A DNA stretch of 33,316 bases from Alphaproteobacteria bacterium (GCA_013372975.1 JABXIS010000095.1:1-33316), one strand, 5' to 3'. Shown: positions 14,894 to 24,074, counted from the stretch's first letter. Notes: a model not told the origin generated them from the letters alone. Made by a program: numbers and translations.

Positions 14894-17320
14894 ATGTTCA
14901 AAAATTATATGACAACAGCCATCAGGAATTTGCTCCGGCACAAGCAATATACGCTGATCAATATCTTTGGTCTGGCGGTGGGGCTTGCAGCCTGCATGTT
15001 GATCCTTCTCTATGTCAGCTTCGAACTCTCGTACGACCGCTGGATACCGCACAATGATCGGGTGATGCGCGGGCAGGTGTATGCCTACGACCGGGACGGT
15101 AATTTTTCCGGCGACGAGGAATCGATCCAGCCGGTTACCACGCCGCTTTTTGCCGAACAGATTGACGGCATCGAACTCTATTCCAGATTGCTCGACGACA
15201 GTGTCGCGCTGGCGGTGGACAATCAGGCCTATGAGCAGGAAATCACCATCGCAGACCCGGATGTGTTTGAGTTGATGGGGATCACGCTGATCGAAGGCGA
15301 TGTTTCAACCGCCCTTGATAATCCGGATTCCATCGTACTCAGCGAAACCGACGCCCGCAGGATTTTTGGCAACACATCACCCCTTGGTCGGGTGGTGAAG
15401 ATCAATGGCGAACATGACCTTCGGGTAACCGGTGTTATGCCGGATTGGCCGCATGCTTCTGACCTCAATGTCAATGCCTTTATCCCTGCCAACACCGCTG
15501 TATTTGATCATACGCCGTGGCGCCTGAACAGCTGGGGGTCTTTCTCCGGACCAAGCTATTTCCGCCTCAAGGAAGGGGTTGATCCGGAAGTTGTGGCCAA
15601 AGAAATGAACGAACTGGCCATGCGTGTGGGACCGAGCAACCGTTATAAGGACCGTGTCGACCGTGGCATGAAGCCACAACATGTTTTCCACCTGACGAAA
15701 GCTGTTGATGCCCACCTGAAAAGCGATGCCAGTGGCGGCGACGGCCGTGGCAGCATGGCCAATCTGCTTACCGCTGGCGTAATCGCCTTCCTGATTTTGG
15801 CCATTGCCGTGATCAATGTAACGAACCTTGGCACCATGCTGGCGATGAAGCGGGTGCGCGAGGTGGCGATCCGCAAGGCGCTGGGGGCCGAAGGCCGGCA
15901 CCTCATGGTGCAGGTATTGGTGGAATCTGTTTCCCTTACCGTTCTTTCAATGCTGATTGGCGTTGCGATGGCGGAAGCCTCGCTGCCGATGTTCAGCGAG
16001 TTGATGAACCGAGCGCTGACCAGCAGCCTGATTTATGAGCCAGGCATGCTTCTGGTGCTGATCGGCGGCACACTGCTGGTGGGTGTTGTTTGTGGGCTAT
16101 ATCCCGCATTTGTTGCCGTGCGTTTCCGTCCGGTTGATTATCTCGCGGGCATGAAGCCAAAGGTGGGCAGCCGTTTCCGCAACGTCCTGATTGTTGCGCA
16201 ATTTGCGGCAACCATCGGCCTTTTGGCTACCTGTCTTGTGGTGTTCATGCAGGCCGAATATGCCAAAACCAAGGACGCGGGTTTTGATAGCAGCCAGCTT
16301 CTGGTTGTCAGCGGCACGTCACGTCCAGTCGTGCTGAACCGCGAGGAAGCGCTGAGGGATGCCTTCGCCAGGATTGAGGGCGTAGAAGGCGTGGCAGCTT
16401 CCCACGACATGCCGGGGCATGACTATAACAACTGGAATGGCCTGTTGCTGGACAATGGCAATTCCATTGATGTGCGCCGGTTCGCCATGTCGGCCGATCT
16501 TCTGCCCATGCTGGGCGTGAAACCGCTTGCCGGACGCCTGTTCGACAAAAACCGCGAGGCCGATGCGCGCACCACTCCCGAACACGGTGCATCGGGCGCG
16601 ATCATATTGAACGACCTTGCGGCGCGGGCGCTTGGCTTCGCCACCCCTGAGGAAGCCATCGGGCAGGAAGCCCGTACGTGGGGCGATTTCCGGTCGACCA
16701 TCGTTGGTGTGGTTGAGAACCTGCGTGTGCGGTCGGCCCGGTCTGAGCCCAGCCCGACCTATTATTGGATTGGGCCTCATGAATACCGCCATGTCGTGCT
16801 GAAGGTGCGCCGTCAGGGTATGGCCGACACGCTGGCGGAAATCGACCGCGTGTGGCGCGAATTTTTCCCTGATCTGCCTATTCGTCGCCAGTTTGTCGAT
16901 GAAACTTTTGCAGAGTTCTACGACACCGAGCGTCGGCAGGGCTGGCTCCTGTTGTTCAGTGCGGGTGTTATGACAGCAATTGCCGTGATGGGGCTTTATG
17001 GCCTGGCAGCGCTCGCGACCGAACGGCGCTCGAAAGAGATCGGCATCCGCAAGGTGCTGGGTGCGAAAAGCCGCAATATTGTCCGGCTGCTGGTGTGGCA
17101 GTTCTCAACCCCGGTGCTGATCGCCAACCTGATTGCCTGGCCGATCGCCTGGTATGGGCTGGCGCAGTGGCTGGAGGGTTTTATCGACCGTATAGGCCTC
17201 ACACCATGGCCGTTCCTGGTGGCGGGTACAGCCGTTCTTATGGTGGCCTGGATCACCATCATTGGCCATACGCTCAAGGTTGCGCGGCGCAGCCCGATCA
17301 AAGCCCTCAGATACGAATAA
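14894..17320 (+). CDS. MacB/FtsX-type ABC permease, copy 2 of 4 (divergent copy)
   Basis: This 808-residue paralogue keeps the eight-helix double-FtsX layout with REVAIRKALGA (~322-332) and KEIGIRKVLGA (~714-724), and ends SPIKALRYE. It is the most divergent of the four by eye. The linker after the fourth helix reads FRPVDYLAGMKPKVGSRFRNVL instead of FLPAR-LKANKS. The first periplasmic domain carries SIQPVTTPLFAEQIDGIELYSR, unlike the aromatic-rich stretch in the others. AGCGAGGACAGC precedes the ATG. Frame and length are intact, so it is not a decayed copy. Differences concentrated in periplasmic domains would fit a different substrate or adaptor contact, but that is inference. Confidence 0.92.
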   Translation: MFKNYMTTAIRNLLRHKQYTLINIFGLAVGLAACMLILLYVSFELSYDRWIPHNDRVMRGQVYAYDRDGNFSGDEESIQPVTTPLFAEQIDGIELYSRLLDDSVALAVDNQAYEQEITIADPDVFELMGITLIEGDVSTALDNPDSIVLSETDARRIFGNTSPLGRVVKINGEHDLRVTGVMPDWPHASDLNVNAFIPANTAVFDHTPWRLNSWGSFSGPSYFRLKEGVDPEVVAKEMNELAMRVGPSNRYKDRVDRGMKPQHVFHLTKAVDAHLKSDASGGDGRGSMANLLTAGVIAFLILAIAVINVTNLGTMLAMKRVREVAIRKALGAEGRHLMVQVLVESVSLTVLSMLIGVAMAEASLPMFSELMNRALTSSLIYEPGMLLVLIGGTLLVGVVCGLYPAFVAVRFRPVDYLAGMKPKVGSRFRNVLIVAQFAATIGLLATCLVVFMQAEYAKTKDAGFDSSQLLVVSGTSRPVVLNREEALRDAFARIEGVEGVAASHDMPGHDYNNWNGLLLDNGNSIDVRRFAMSADLLPMLGVKPLAGRLFDKNREADARTTPEHGASGAIILNDLAARALGFATPEEAIGQEARTWGDFRSTIVGVVENLRVRSARSEPSPTYYWIGPHEYRHVVLKVRRQGMADTLAEIDRVWREFFPDLPIRRQFVDETFAEFYDTERRQGWLLLFSAGVMTAIAVMGLYGLAALATERRSKEIGIRKVLGAKSRNIVRLLVWQFSTPVLIANLIAWPIAWYGLAQWLEGFIDRIGLTPWPFLVAGTAVLMVAWITIIGHTLKVARRSPIKALRYE

Positions 17321-17368
17321 TCAAAGACAAGGCGTGAAGCGCCACCAAAGACGACAGCGGAGTAAACC

Positions 17369-19801
17369 ATGTTTCAGAATTATATAAAGACAGCCATTCG
17401 AAGCCTGATGAGGAACAAGCTGTTTTCGGTGATCAATATCGCCGGGCTTGCCATCGGGTTGGCCGCCTTCATTCTGATCATCCTGTTTGTGAAAGACGAA
17501 TTTTCCTGGGACAGCCATTGGAGCCGCGCGGACGACATCTATCGTCTGGAGAATACCTACATCCGTGTGGACCAGCCTGACAGGGCTTCGCCCAATGCGG
17601 TTGATCCGCTCAAAGATATTTTCTTTGAAACCTTCCGTGAAGTGGAAGATGTGACCCGCTATATCAACGGTGCCATGACACTGAGGAATGGCGGGGAGCT
17701 GTTCGCCCAGCCGGTGTTTTTCGCGGATCCGAATTTCTTCGACTTTTTCGAACTGACCTTCCTTGAAGGCAGCGCCGATACGGCCCTTGTGAACCTGTCC
17801 GATGCAGTAATCAGCAAACGGACAGCCCAAAAATACTTCGGTGACGTGCCCGCCCTTGGCCGGACGCTTACGGTGCGCATGGGTGATGAATATCGCGATT
17901 ATTATGTCAGCGGCGTGGTTGAGGACCCCAAGGAGCGCTCATCTGTCGTGCATGACTTTGTGGTGCCTTTCAATCGGGAGGATTTTGTTGGTGCCCGCTG
18001 GTTCACGGAAGACTGGCGCTTCGCCATTCGCACCACCTTCGTGCGTTTCGCCTCGGGGACAGATATGGACCTCATTCGTGCTGAATTGCCGGCTATTGTT
18101 GAGCGGCATTTGCCAAAGGGCCAGCAAGGCCAGGAAAATGGCCGCAATTGGTCCATGAAACTGCACCTGGTTCCGATGCAGGACATTCACCTGTATGGTA
18201 ACGATGCCAATGCTGACCCTGATGTCCTCTTTGGTTTTGTGGGCGTTGCCGTCCTTATCCTTCTGATTGCGATGGTGAACTTCCTCAACCTTTCGATGGC
18301 GCGCACCGCGCACCGGGCACGGGAAGTGGCCATGCGTAAGGTTCTGGGGGCGGGCCGCGGCCAGGTGGTGCAACAGTTCCTTGGGGAATCTGTCCTTCTT
18401 GCGTCAGTTGCCTTGTTGCTGGCGCTTGCCATGGTTGAAGTGGCGCTGCCCTACTATAGCGAATTCCTGCGCACGATCGTTGCGCTTGACCTCATGAGCC
18501 AGCCAGCTCTTTTGGGTGCGCTTGTTCTGCTTGGTATTGGTGTTGGCGTGAGCGCCGGCAGCTTCCAGGCCACTTATTTCGCCATGCTGAAGCCGCGCGA
18601 TGTGCTCTATAGCAACACATCGGCCGACAACGGCACATCCAGGCTACGGCAAGCGCTGGTCATTGCCCAGTTCACAATCTCTGTGGCGCTGATGATCATT
18701 GCGTTTTTTGTGAATAAGCAAACAGACTATGCACGCCAGCTGGAATTGGGTTTCAAAGCGGACAATCTGATTGTTCTGTCTGGCACCAACAACCGGCGTT
18801 CAAACGAATTTAAAGCGCGGCTTCTTGAAAGTCCCTTCATCACGGCGGTTGGTCGCTCGTCTGACGTGCCGACAGAAGGCAGCGAAGACCGTCTGCATAT
18901 TCGTCCCGCAACCGGCGGTGAACCAGTGATGCTTGACGGCCTGCCCACAGATCCTGATTTCTTCAAAGTGTATGAAATTCCGCTATTGGCAGGCCGCTTC
19001 CTGACTGACACTGGGGTAGATGTTTTGCGTGATCGTGCGGAAGAACCAGTTTACGCCCCGGCCGCGAATATTGTTGTCAATGCCATGGGGGCAAAGCTTC
19101 TGGGGTTCGAAACACCTGAGGCCGCCATCGGCCAGCAAATGCCGGTGGATATGTCATCCACCTTGCGGATTGACGCCACCATTGTTGGTGTCGTGGGTGA
19201 CTTCCATTTCGACAGCGCGCGTGATGTGATTCGCCCTGGCATCTATTATGTGGATTTTGTCCGGAATTCTGACATGACAGTGCGCATCGACGGCGCCAAC
19301 CGGGAAGCCGCCATTGCGCATATCGAACAGGCATGGCGGGAAACATACCCGGACAACATCCTGCGCTACCGTTCCATGGCGGAACTGGTGGAAAGCCAAT
19401 ATCAAACCGATGACCAGCTTGGTGATGTGCTGTTGGCCTTCACGCTTCTGGCTGTTTTCATCAGCTGCATGGGGCTTTACGGGCTGGCGTCCTTTACAGC
19501 TGAGCGCCGTACAAAGGAAATTGGCATCCGCAAGGTACTGGGTGCGCGCCTTGGCGATATCGTGGGCATGATGATCTGGCAGTTTTCCAAGCCAATCCTG
19601 ATTGCAAACCTGATCGCATGGCCGGTAGCCTTCTATTTCCTCTATAGCTGGCTGGATGGTTTTGCCTACAGGATCGAGCTTGGCCTGTTGCCTTTTATCG
19701 GCATTGGCGGCGCGGCGCTGTTGATCGGCTGGATGACAGTTGCCGGCCATGCGCTGATGGTGGCCCGGTCCAACCCGATCAAAGCCCTGAGATACGAATA
19801 A
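17369..19801 (+). CDS. MacB/FtsX-type ABC permease, copy 3 of 4
   Basis: An 810-residue paralogue with the motif pair REVAMRKVLGA (~318-328) and KEIGIRKVLGA (~716-726). The N-terminus MFQNYIKTAIRSLMRNKLFSVINIAGLAIGLAAF matches copy 1 closely, while the interdomain linker LKPRDVLYSNTSADNGTSRLRQAL differs from all three others. The second periplasmic domain has the run DVPTEGSEDRLHIRPATGGE and a short acidic insertion (DRAEEPVYAPAANIVVN). CAGCGGAG lies before the ATG, and the gap after copy 2 is only 48 bp, which suggests these two are expressed together. The C-terminus NPIKALRYE is unchanged. Confidence 0.92.
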   Translation: MFQNYIKTAIRSLMRNKLFSVINIAGLAIGLAAFILIILFVKDEFSWDSHWSRADDIYRLENTYIRVDQPDRASPNAVDPLKDIFFETFREVEDVTRYINGAMTLRNGGELFAQPVFFADPNFFDFFELTFLEGSADTALVNLSDAVISKRTAQKYFGDVPALGRTLTVRMGDEYRDYYVSGVVEDPKERSSVVHDFVVPFNREDFVGARWFTEDWRFAIRTTFVRFASGTDMDLIRAELPAIVERHLPKGQQGQENGRNWSMKLHLVPMQDIHLYGNDANADPDVLFGFVGVAVLILLIAMVNFLNLSMARTAHRAREVAMRKVLGAGRGQVVQQFLGESVLLASVALLLALAMVEVALPYYSEFLRTIVALDLMSQPALLGALVLLGIGVGVSAGSFQATYFAMLKPRDVLYSNTSADNGTSRLRQALVIAQFTISVALMIIAFFVNKQTDYARQLELGFKADNLIVLSGTNNRRSNEFKARLLESPFITAVGRSSDVPTEGSEDRLHIRPATGGEPVMLDGLPTDPDFFKVYEIPLLAGRFLTDTGVDVLRDRAEEPVYAPAANIVVNAMGAKLLGFETPEAAIGQQMPVDMSSTLRIDATIVGVVGDFHFDSARDVIRPGIYYVDFVRNSDMTVRIDGANREAAIAHIEQAWRETYPDNILRYRSMAELVESQYQTDDQLGDVLLAFTLLAVFISCMGLYGLASFTAERRTKEIGIRKVLGARLGDIVGMMIWQFSKPILIANLIAWPVAFYFLYSWLDGFAYRIELGLLPFIGIGGAALLIGWMTVAGHALMVARSNPIKALRYE

Positions 19802-19808
19802 AACATAA

Positions 19809-19830
19809 GGCCCCGGCACGAACTGGGGCC
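19809..19830 (+). other. Small intercistronic hairpin before permease copy 4
   Basis: GGCCCC and GGGGCC form a 6-bp GC-only stem around a 10-base loop in the 59-bp gap between permease copies 3 and 4. No T-tract follows (ATAAATCC), so it is not a convincing terminator; a stability or processing element is possible. Confidence 0.35.
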
Positions 19831-19860
19831 ATAAATCCTGACACGTGAAGGAGCGAGAGA

Positions 19861-22368
19861 ATGTTTAGAAACTATTTCCTGACCGCATGGCGGCATATTC
19901 TGAAAAACAGGATGTTTTCAGCCATCAATATTTTTGGCCTGGCCATCGGTATGATGAGCTGCATTCTGATCCTTCTCTATGTCAAAGACGAGCTGACATA
20001 CGATACCTGGGTTCCTGAGGCCGAGAAGGTTGTGCGCATTCATTCGGCCTATTATCCGCAAGATCGCCCACCATTTCTGACTGTGCGGTCCGCAGGCCGG
20101 ATCATGGAGACGCTGAAGTCCTATGCCAGTGCTGAAGTGGAAGAGGGGGTTCGCCTGTTCAACAACAGCACCACCGTGCTGCATGAAGACAATGCCTTCA
20201 CAGAGCAGGTAACGTTTGTTGATCCGTCCTTCTTCCAGATTTTTGATATGCCGTTTGTAGTCGGGGACAGGGAGACCAGCTTCGAGAAGCCGATGGATAC
20301 AATCCTGACCGAAGAGATGGCGATCAAATATTATGGGCGCACTGATGTAGTGGGTGAGACCATAACCTTCTGCTGCATGCAAGGGCAGCCCATGGAAGCC
20401 CAGATTTCCGGCGTCATCAAGGATGTTCCGGAGAATTCCCACCTTCAGCTTGGTATCGTCATCTTGATGGACCCGACCATGTTCGATTTCGCGCCCAATA
20501 TCCTGAATACATGGACCAGCGTGAATGTTTATACCTATTTCAAGTTGCGTGACGGTGCGACGGCGGCTGACCTCAAGGAGCGCTATATCACATGGCTGGA
20601 TACAGAGAGCATTTTCACTGAACGCGAAGACCTGCCAGGCAAACCATCCGACTTTATCAAGCCGAATGTGATGCCGCTTCTCGATCTGCATCTAATGGCG
20701 CGAGCAGACGCAGGCAATATTGGTGACATAACCCCAATGGGTGACATCAATATGGTTTATGCCTTCTCCGTCGTGGCCCTCCTGATCCTGCTGATTGCTT
20801 CCATCAACTTTATGAATTTGGCGACAGCAAGGGCATCCAGACGTGCGCGAGAAGTGGCCCTCAGGAAGGTGCTGGGCGCAAGCCGGGCACAAGTTGCCAT
20901 GCAGTTCCTTGGGGAAGCTGTTGCCATCGCGGGGCTAGGGCTTTTGTTTGCTTTGGTCGCGGTTGAGCTTTCCCTGCCACTTTATAATGACGCCATCGGC
21001 AAGGAATTGTCATTCAATCTGTTTGGCAACCTGCCCATGCTTGCGGGCCTGATGGCAGTAGCTGTGCTGGTTGGCCTTCTTTCGGGCAGCTATCCAGCGG
21101 CCTACCTGTCGCGCTTCCTGCCAGCACGTATCCTCAAGGCAAACAAATCATCTGAACCTGAAGGGTCCGGGCGGTTCCGAGCAGCGCTAGTTGTGTCACA
21201 GTTCGCGATCTCCATCGGTCTTGTGATGTGCACGGCTGTTATCTACGGCCAGACAATCTATGCCAAAAGCAAGGATGTAGGCTACAGCCATGATGGCAAG
21301 CTGGCAGTCACCAGCATTGATGATATGCCATCTGCTGATCGGGTTCGGGCAGTTGTGCAGGAGCTGGAAAAAATTCCAGGCGTAAGCGATGTTGTTATGT
21401 CGTCTGAGGTGCCAAGTCAGGACAATGAAAACAACACTTATTTCCAACTACTTGATAGTGGCAGCAGCGCTGCATCTGAAGGGTCGGTTCTGAATTACCA
21501 CTCATTTGGCTTTGGCTTCTTCGAAGCTTACGGTATCGAACCGATTGCAGGGCGTACATTCAACGAAGCTTACGGCACTGACGAAATTACGCCAATTCCT
21601 GAAGGCGAAGATCGCGTGGGATCAGCAAGCCTGGTTCTGAATGAGTCTGCAGTTCGCGCTCTTGGCATCGCCTCTCCTGAGGCCGCTTTGGGCAAAACAT
21701 TGCGCGCCAATGTGTTCCGGGCTGGCAATTTTGAACTGACAATTGTCGGCGTAGTGCCGGATATCTATTTCCGTTCTCTCAAGTTTGGTGTTCGTCCAAC
21801 CGCCTATTGGGTGCATCCGACCACTTTCGGAGCAGCAACGCTCAGTTTCAGCACAAATGATATCAGCCGTGTGCTTGCGGATGTCGAAAATGTCTGGCGT
21901 CAGCATGCGCCGCAGACGCCGCTTGCGCATTCCTTCGTGTCTGACATGTTGGCGGCGCAGTATGATAGCGAAACCCGGCAGGCCAAGATGTTCGCGGCCT
22001 TCTCGGTGCTTGCTATCGTTGTGGCTTGCCTTGGACTATATGGCCTTGCCTCTTTCGCCGCTGAACAGCGCACCAAGGAAATCGGCATCCGCAAGGTTTT
22101 GGGCGCGCGTGTGCGCGATATTGTGCAGCTGTTGGTGTGGCAATTCTCCCGCCCCGTGCTGGTGGCCAACGCCATTGCATGGCCTGCAGGCTGGTATCTG
22201 ATGTCAGGCTGGCTGGAAGGATTCCAGTACCGGCTGGACGGTAGCTTTATCTGGGTCATGGCCCTTGTGGCTGGCCTGAGCGCCTTGTTGATCGCGTGGA
22301 TCACGGTGGCTGGCCGCGCCATTCATGTGGCCCAGGCAAATCCGATCCATGCCCTCAGGTATGAATAG
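19861..22368 (+). CDS. MacB/FtsX-type ABC permease, copy 4 of 4
   Basis: The longest paralogue, with 835 residues. It has REVALRKVLGA (~330-340) and KEIGIRKVLGA (~739-749) and ends NPIHALRYE. It shares FLPARILKANKS and the IDINFMNLATA-like fourth segment (ASINFMNLATARASRRAREVA) with copy 1. Its first periplasmic domain contains two adjacent cysteines (ITFCCMQGQPME) absent from the other copies; in the oxidising periplasm these could form a disulfide or bind metal, which is speculation. TGAAGGAG precedes the ATG. It is the last gene of the exporter operon: a short hairpin and a strong terminator follow within 70 bp. Confidence 0.93.
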   Translation: MFRNYFLTAWRHILKNRMFSAINIFGLAIGMMSCILILLYVKDELTYDTWVPEAEKVVRIHSAYYPQDRPPFLTVRSAGRIMETLKSYASAEVEEGVRLFNNSTTVLHEDNAFTEQVTFVDPSFFQIFDMPFVVGDRETSFEKPMDTILTEEMAIKYYGRTDVVGETITFCCMQGQPMEAQISGVIKDVPENSHLQLGIVILMDPTMFDFAPNILNTWTSVNVYTYFKLRDGATAADLKERYITWLDTESIFTEREDLPGKPSDFIKPNVMPLLDLHLMARADAGNIGDITPMGDINMVYAFSVVALLILLIASINFMNLATARASRRAREVALRKVLGASRAQVAMQFLGEAVAIAGLGLLFALVAVELSLPLYNDAIGKELSFNLFGNLPMLAGLMAVAVLVGLLSGSYPAAYLSRFLPARILKANKSSEPEGSGRFRAALVVSQFAISIGLVMCTAVIYGQTIYAKSKDVGYSHDGKLAVTSIDDMPSADRVRAVVQELEKIPGVSDVVMSSEVPSQDNENNTYFQLLDSGSSAASEGSVLNYHSFGFGFFEAYGIEPIAGRTFNEAYGTDEITPIPEGEDRVGSASLVLNESAVRALGIASPEAALGKTLRANVFRAGNFELTIVGVVPDIYFRSLKFGVRPTAYWVHPTTFGAATLSFSTNDISRVLADVENVWRQHAPQTPLAHSFVSDMLAAQYDSETRQAKMFAAFSVLAIVVACLGLYGLASFAAEQRTKEIGIRKVLGARVRDIVQLLVWQFSRPVLVANAIAWPAGWYLMSGWLEGFQYRLDGSFIWVMALVAGLSALLIAWITVAGRAIHVAQANPIHALRYE

Positions 22369-22382
22369 AAATCTCTCGCGTC

Positions 22383-22401
22383 GCGAAGGGCAACCCTTCG
22401 C
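22383..22401 (+). other. 8-bp hairpin just after the last permease gene
   Basis: GCGAAGGG and CCCTTCGC are perfectly complementary around a CAA loop, 14 bp after the permease stop codon and 14 bp before the main terminator. It may stabilise the 3' end of the exporter mRNA. Confidence 0.5.
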
Positions 22402-22414
22402 AGGCCGATTACTT

Positions 22415-22439
22415 GGGGGGCTTTGGCCCCCCTTTTTTT
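22415..22439 (+). terminator. Strong intrinsic terminator of the exporter operon
   Basis: GGGGGGC and GCCCCCC pair perfectly around a TTTG loop and are followed directly by seven T residues. It ends the adaptor-ATPase-permease operon. Confidence 0.93.
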
Positions 22440-22658
22440 GTTCGGAGGCCGGGCGAATCGGCGTCCCGCCAAGTGGGTTTATTCTCGCGGTTTGGCTCAT
22501 GCGCGACGGGAGGGGCATGCTGATTTAGCCTGAGGTCAGCACATACGGAGTAGGTATATCTTCTGTGTCGTGATGCACGCATTCCGGCGTGGATCGGTGC
22601 CGAATTTAAAGGTTTTATTTTACCCTTAATGATTGAAATCTTTTTAAATCAATGACTT

Positions 22659-22674
22659 AGTGGAAGCTTCCACT
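22659..22674. repeat. Perfect 16-bp palindrome
   Basis: AGTGGAAGCTTCCACT is a perfect palindrome, and the half-element GAAGCT recurs right after it (22675-22680). It lies 200 bp upstream of the first DUF2336 gene in the AT-rich part of the spacer. A homodimeric repressor or activator site is the simplest reading; no known regulator consensus is recognised. Confidence 0.55.
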
Positions 22675-22784
22675 GAAGCTCTCTGAAGTGTTTTCCTGGA
22701 TTCCCTGGCTTGAAGCAGCGCATGGCCAGAACATGTAAGCCCCTGAAAAATCGATTCAATTTTAATTATCATTTTATCCATTCG

Positions 22785-22813
22785 TTGACGGTTTCCTTAT
22801 GTGTTTATGAGAT
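22785..22813 (+). promoter_or_regulatory. Weak sigma-70-like promoter candidate for the DUF2336 genes
   Basis: TTGACG, a 17-bp spacer and TGAGAT lie about 60 bp upstream of the DUF2336 start codon. The -35 is good (5/6) and the -10 is mediocre (4/6). Confidence 0.3.
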
Positions 22814-22873
22814 GGTGTCACCCATCAGGCATGTAACAAATGGTTTTGATCAGGCACGATTGGAGCCGATACG

Positions 22874-23890
22874 ATGGATTTTAATGCTGTGACACTGGTT
22901 GATGCAGTACAACTTGAGAAGATTGTTCTCGCCAAGCGTGTGGGGCAGTTCCTCGTGAAGGAACAGTCCGAAGAAGAACGCGCAACCGTTGAGAATGTCG
23001 CTCGGGTTTTGGCGCAGGACGTGTCGCAACAGGTTCGCGAAGTACTGGCCTTTGAACTGCGCAAATGCGAAGTGCTTGCCTTCGATCTTGCAGAAAAGAT
23101 TGCTCGCGACGTGGAACTGGTGTCTGGCCCGTTTCTGGGTGAAACCAAAGTCTTTACCGATAAGGAATGGATACGCCTGATCCCGGCGCTGGAAGAGCAT
23201 GCGCTCAAGACGCTGGCGCGTCGGTCTGATCTAAGCGAAACCGTTTCTACTGCTGTGGCCACTTATGGCAACGAACCAAGCGTGACCACACTCGTTCGCA
23301 ACGACCGGCTTGAAATGCCGGAAAAGGCCAGCGGCAAGGTTGTGGACCGCTTCAGCGACAATGTTCGCATGATGGACCACCTAAGCGCCCGCATGGACCT
23401 GCCTTTGGCAGTAGTCGAGCGGATTGTGAACAAGGTTTCTACCCATTGTCGGGACCTGTTGGTTTCGCAATATGCCATTGATCAGGATGTGGCTGGGCAG
23501 ATTGCCGAAGACAATAAAATCGATGTGCTTTGGGACAAGCTCAAAAACGCCAATGGCCCGCAGGTGCATGCCTTTGTCACTGATCTCAGGAATGACCGGC
23601 GCCTGACGTATCTCCTGGTGGTAGAGATAGCCGAGCGTGGCTGCGCGGCCTTCATGGAAAGTGCGCTGGCGCTGGAGGCAGGGCTGCCAATCGGTCGCAT
23701 TCGTGAAATTCTGACGCTCGAAGACCCTCAGGCCTTCGTGCGGTTGATGCAAATGGCCAATGTCAGCAAGACAATGGCTCCTCGTTTTCTCAAACTGGCC
23801 AAGCGTTTTTATGGCGAAGGCATAGAACAGAAAGAGGGCGAGGTAATCAATATCCCTCGGGCAGAGCAGGCGGAGGGTGCAGTCGCATGA
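22874..23890 (+). CDS. DUF2336 family protein, copy A
   Basis: The 338-residue protein is rich in predicted helices and polar, with no signal peptide or membrane helix, so it is probably cytosolic. Its N-terminal half shows the alphaproteobacterial DUF2336 pattern: KIVLAKRVGQFLV, ERATVENVARVLAQDVSQQVREVLAFELR, LPFDLAEKIARDVELVSGPFL-like text, then EEHALKTLARRSDLSETV. Repeating helical pairs with conserved LA-R/DVS positions suggest a HEAT-like scaffold. GGAG lies 8 bp before the ATG. No function is known to me for this family. A second copy follows 184 bp later, and the spacer between them holds nothing recognisable. Confidence 0.85.
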   Translation: MDFNAVTLVDAVQLEKIVLAKRVGQFLVKEQSEEERATVENVARVLAQDVSQQVREVLAFELRKCEVLAFDLAEKIARDVELVSGPFLGETKVFTDKEWIRLIPALEEHALKTLARRSDLSETVSTAVATYGNEPSVTTLVRNDRLEMPEKASGKVVDRFSDNVRMMDHLSARMDLPLAVVERIVNKVSTHCRDLLVSQYAIDQDVAGQIAEDNKIDVLWDKLKNANGPQVHAFVTDLRNDRRLTYLLVVEIAERGCAAFMESALALEAGLPIGRIREILTLEDPQAFVRLMQMANVSKTMAPRFLKLAKRFYGEGIEQKEGEVINIPRAEQAEGAVA

Positions 23891-24074
23891 TCCGTGGCCC
23901 GGTGGCAGCCGGGCAAACCAGGGCTGGGGGGTCCTCTGGAAAATCAAGGGAGCTGGGCGGCCGGGTGTGTTTTGCCCGCCGTTAAGACAATTTTTACAGG
24001 CACTCGTGATACTTTGAGGTGGGTGTCAAACTGGTGAATGCTGCAGAAGCAGCTTTCGATGATGGAGTCACGTG

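Larger units (their letters stand above)
22440..22873. other. Gene-free spacer of about 430 bp
   Basis: No frame here has plausible coding character: the longest reading frames are short and lack ribosome-binding sites. The second half is clearly AT-richer than the surroundings. It holds a perfect 16-bp palindrome at 22659 and a weak promoter candidate near 22785. I see no tRNA-like cloverleaf, so a small RNA or the control region for the DUF2336 genes are the remaining options. Confidence 0.6.

Noticed and set aside
12302-22368. Four permease copies as a recent tandem duplication, repeat expansion or pseudogene array
   Set aside because: All frames are intact and the copies are diverged along their length, so they are old, maintained paralogues.
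22710-22892. Possible 60-residue gene in the spacer before the DUF2336 pair
   Set aside because: It has no ribosome-binding site, overlaps the start of the DUF2336 gene and has no coding character.
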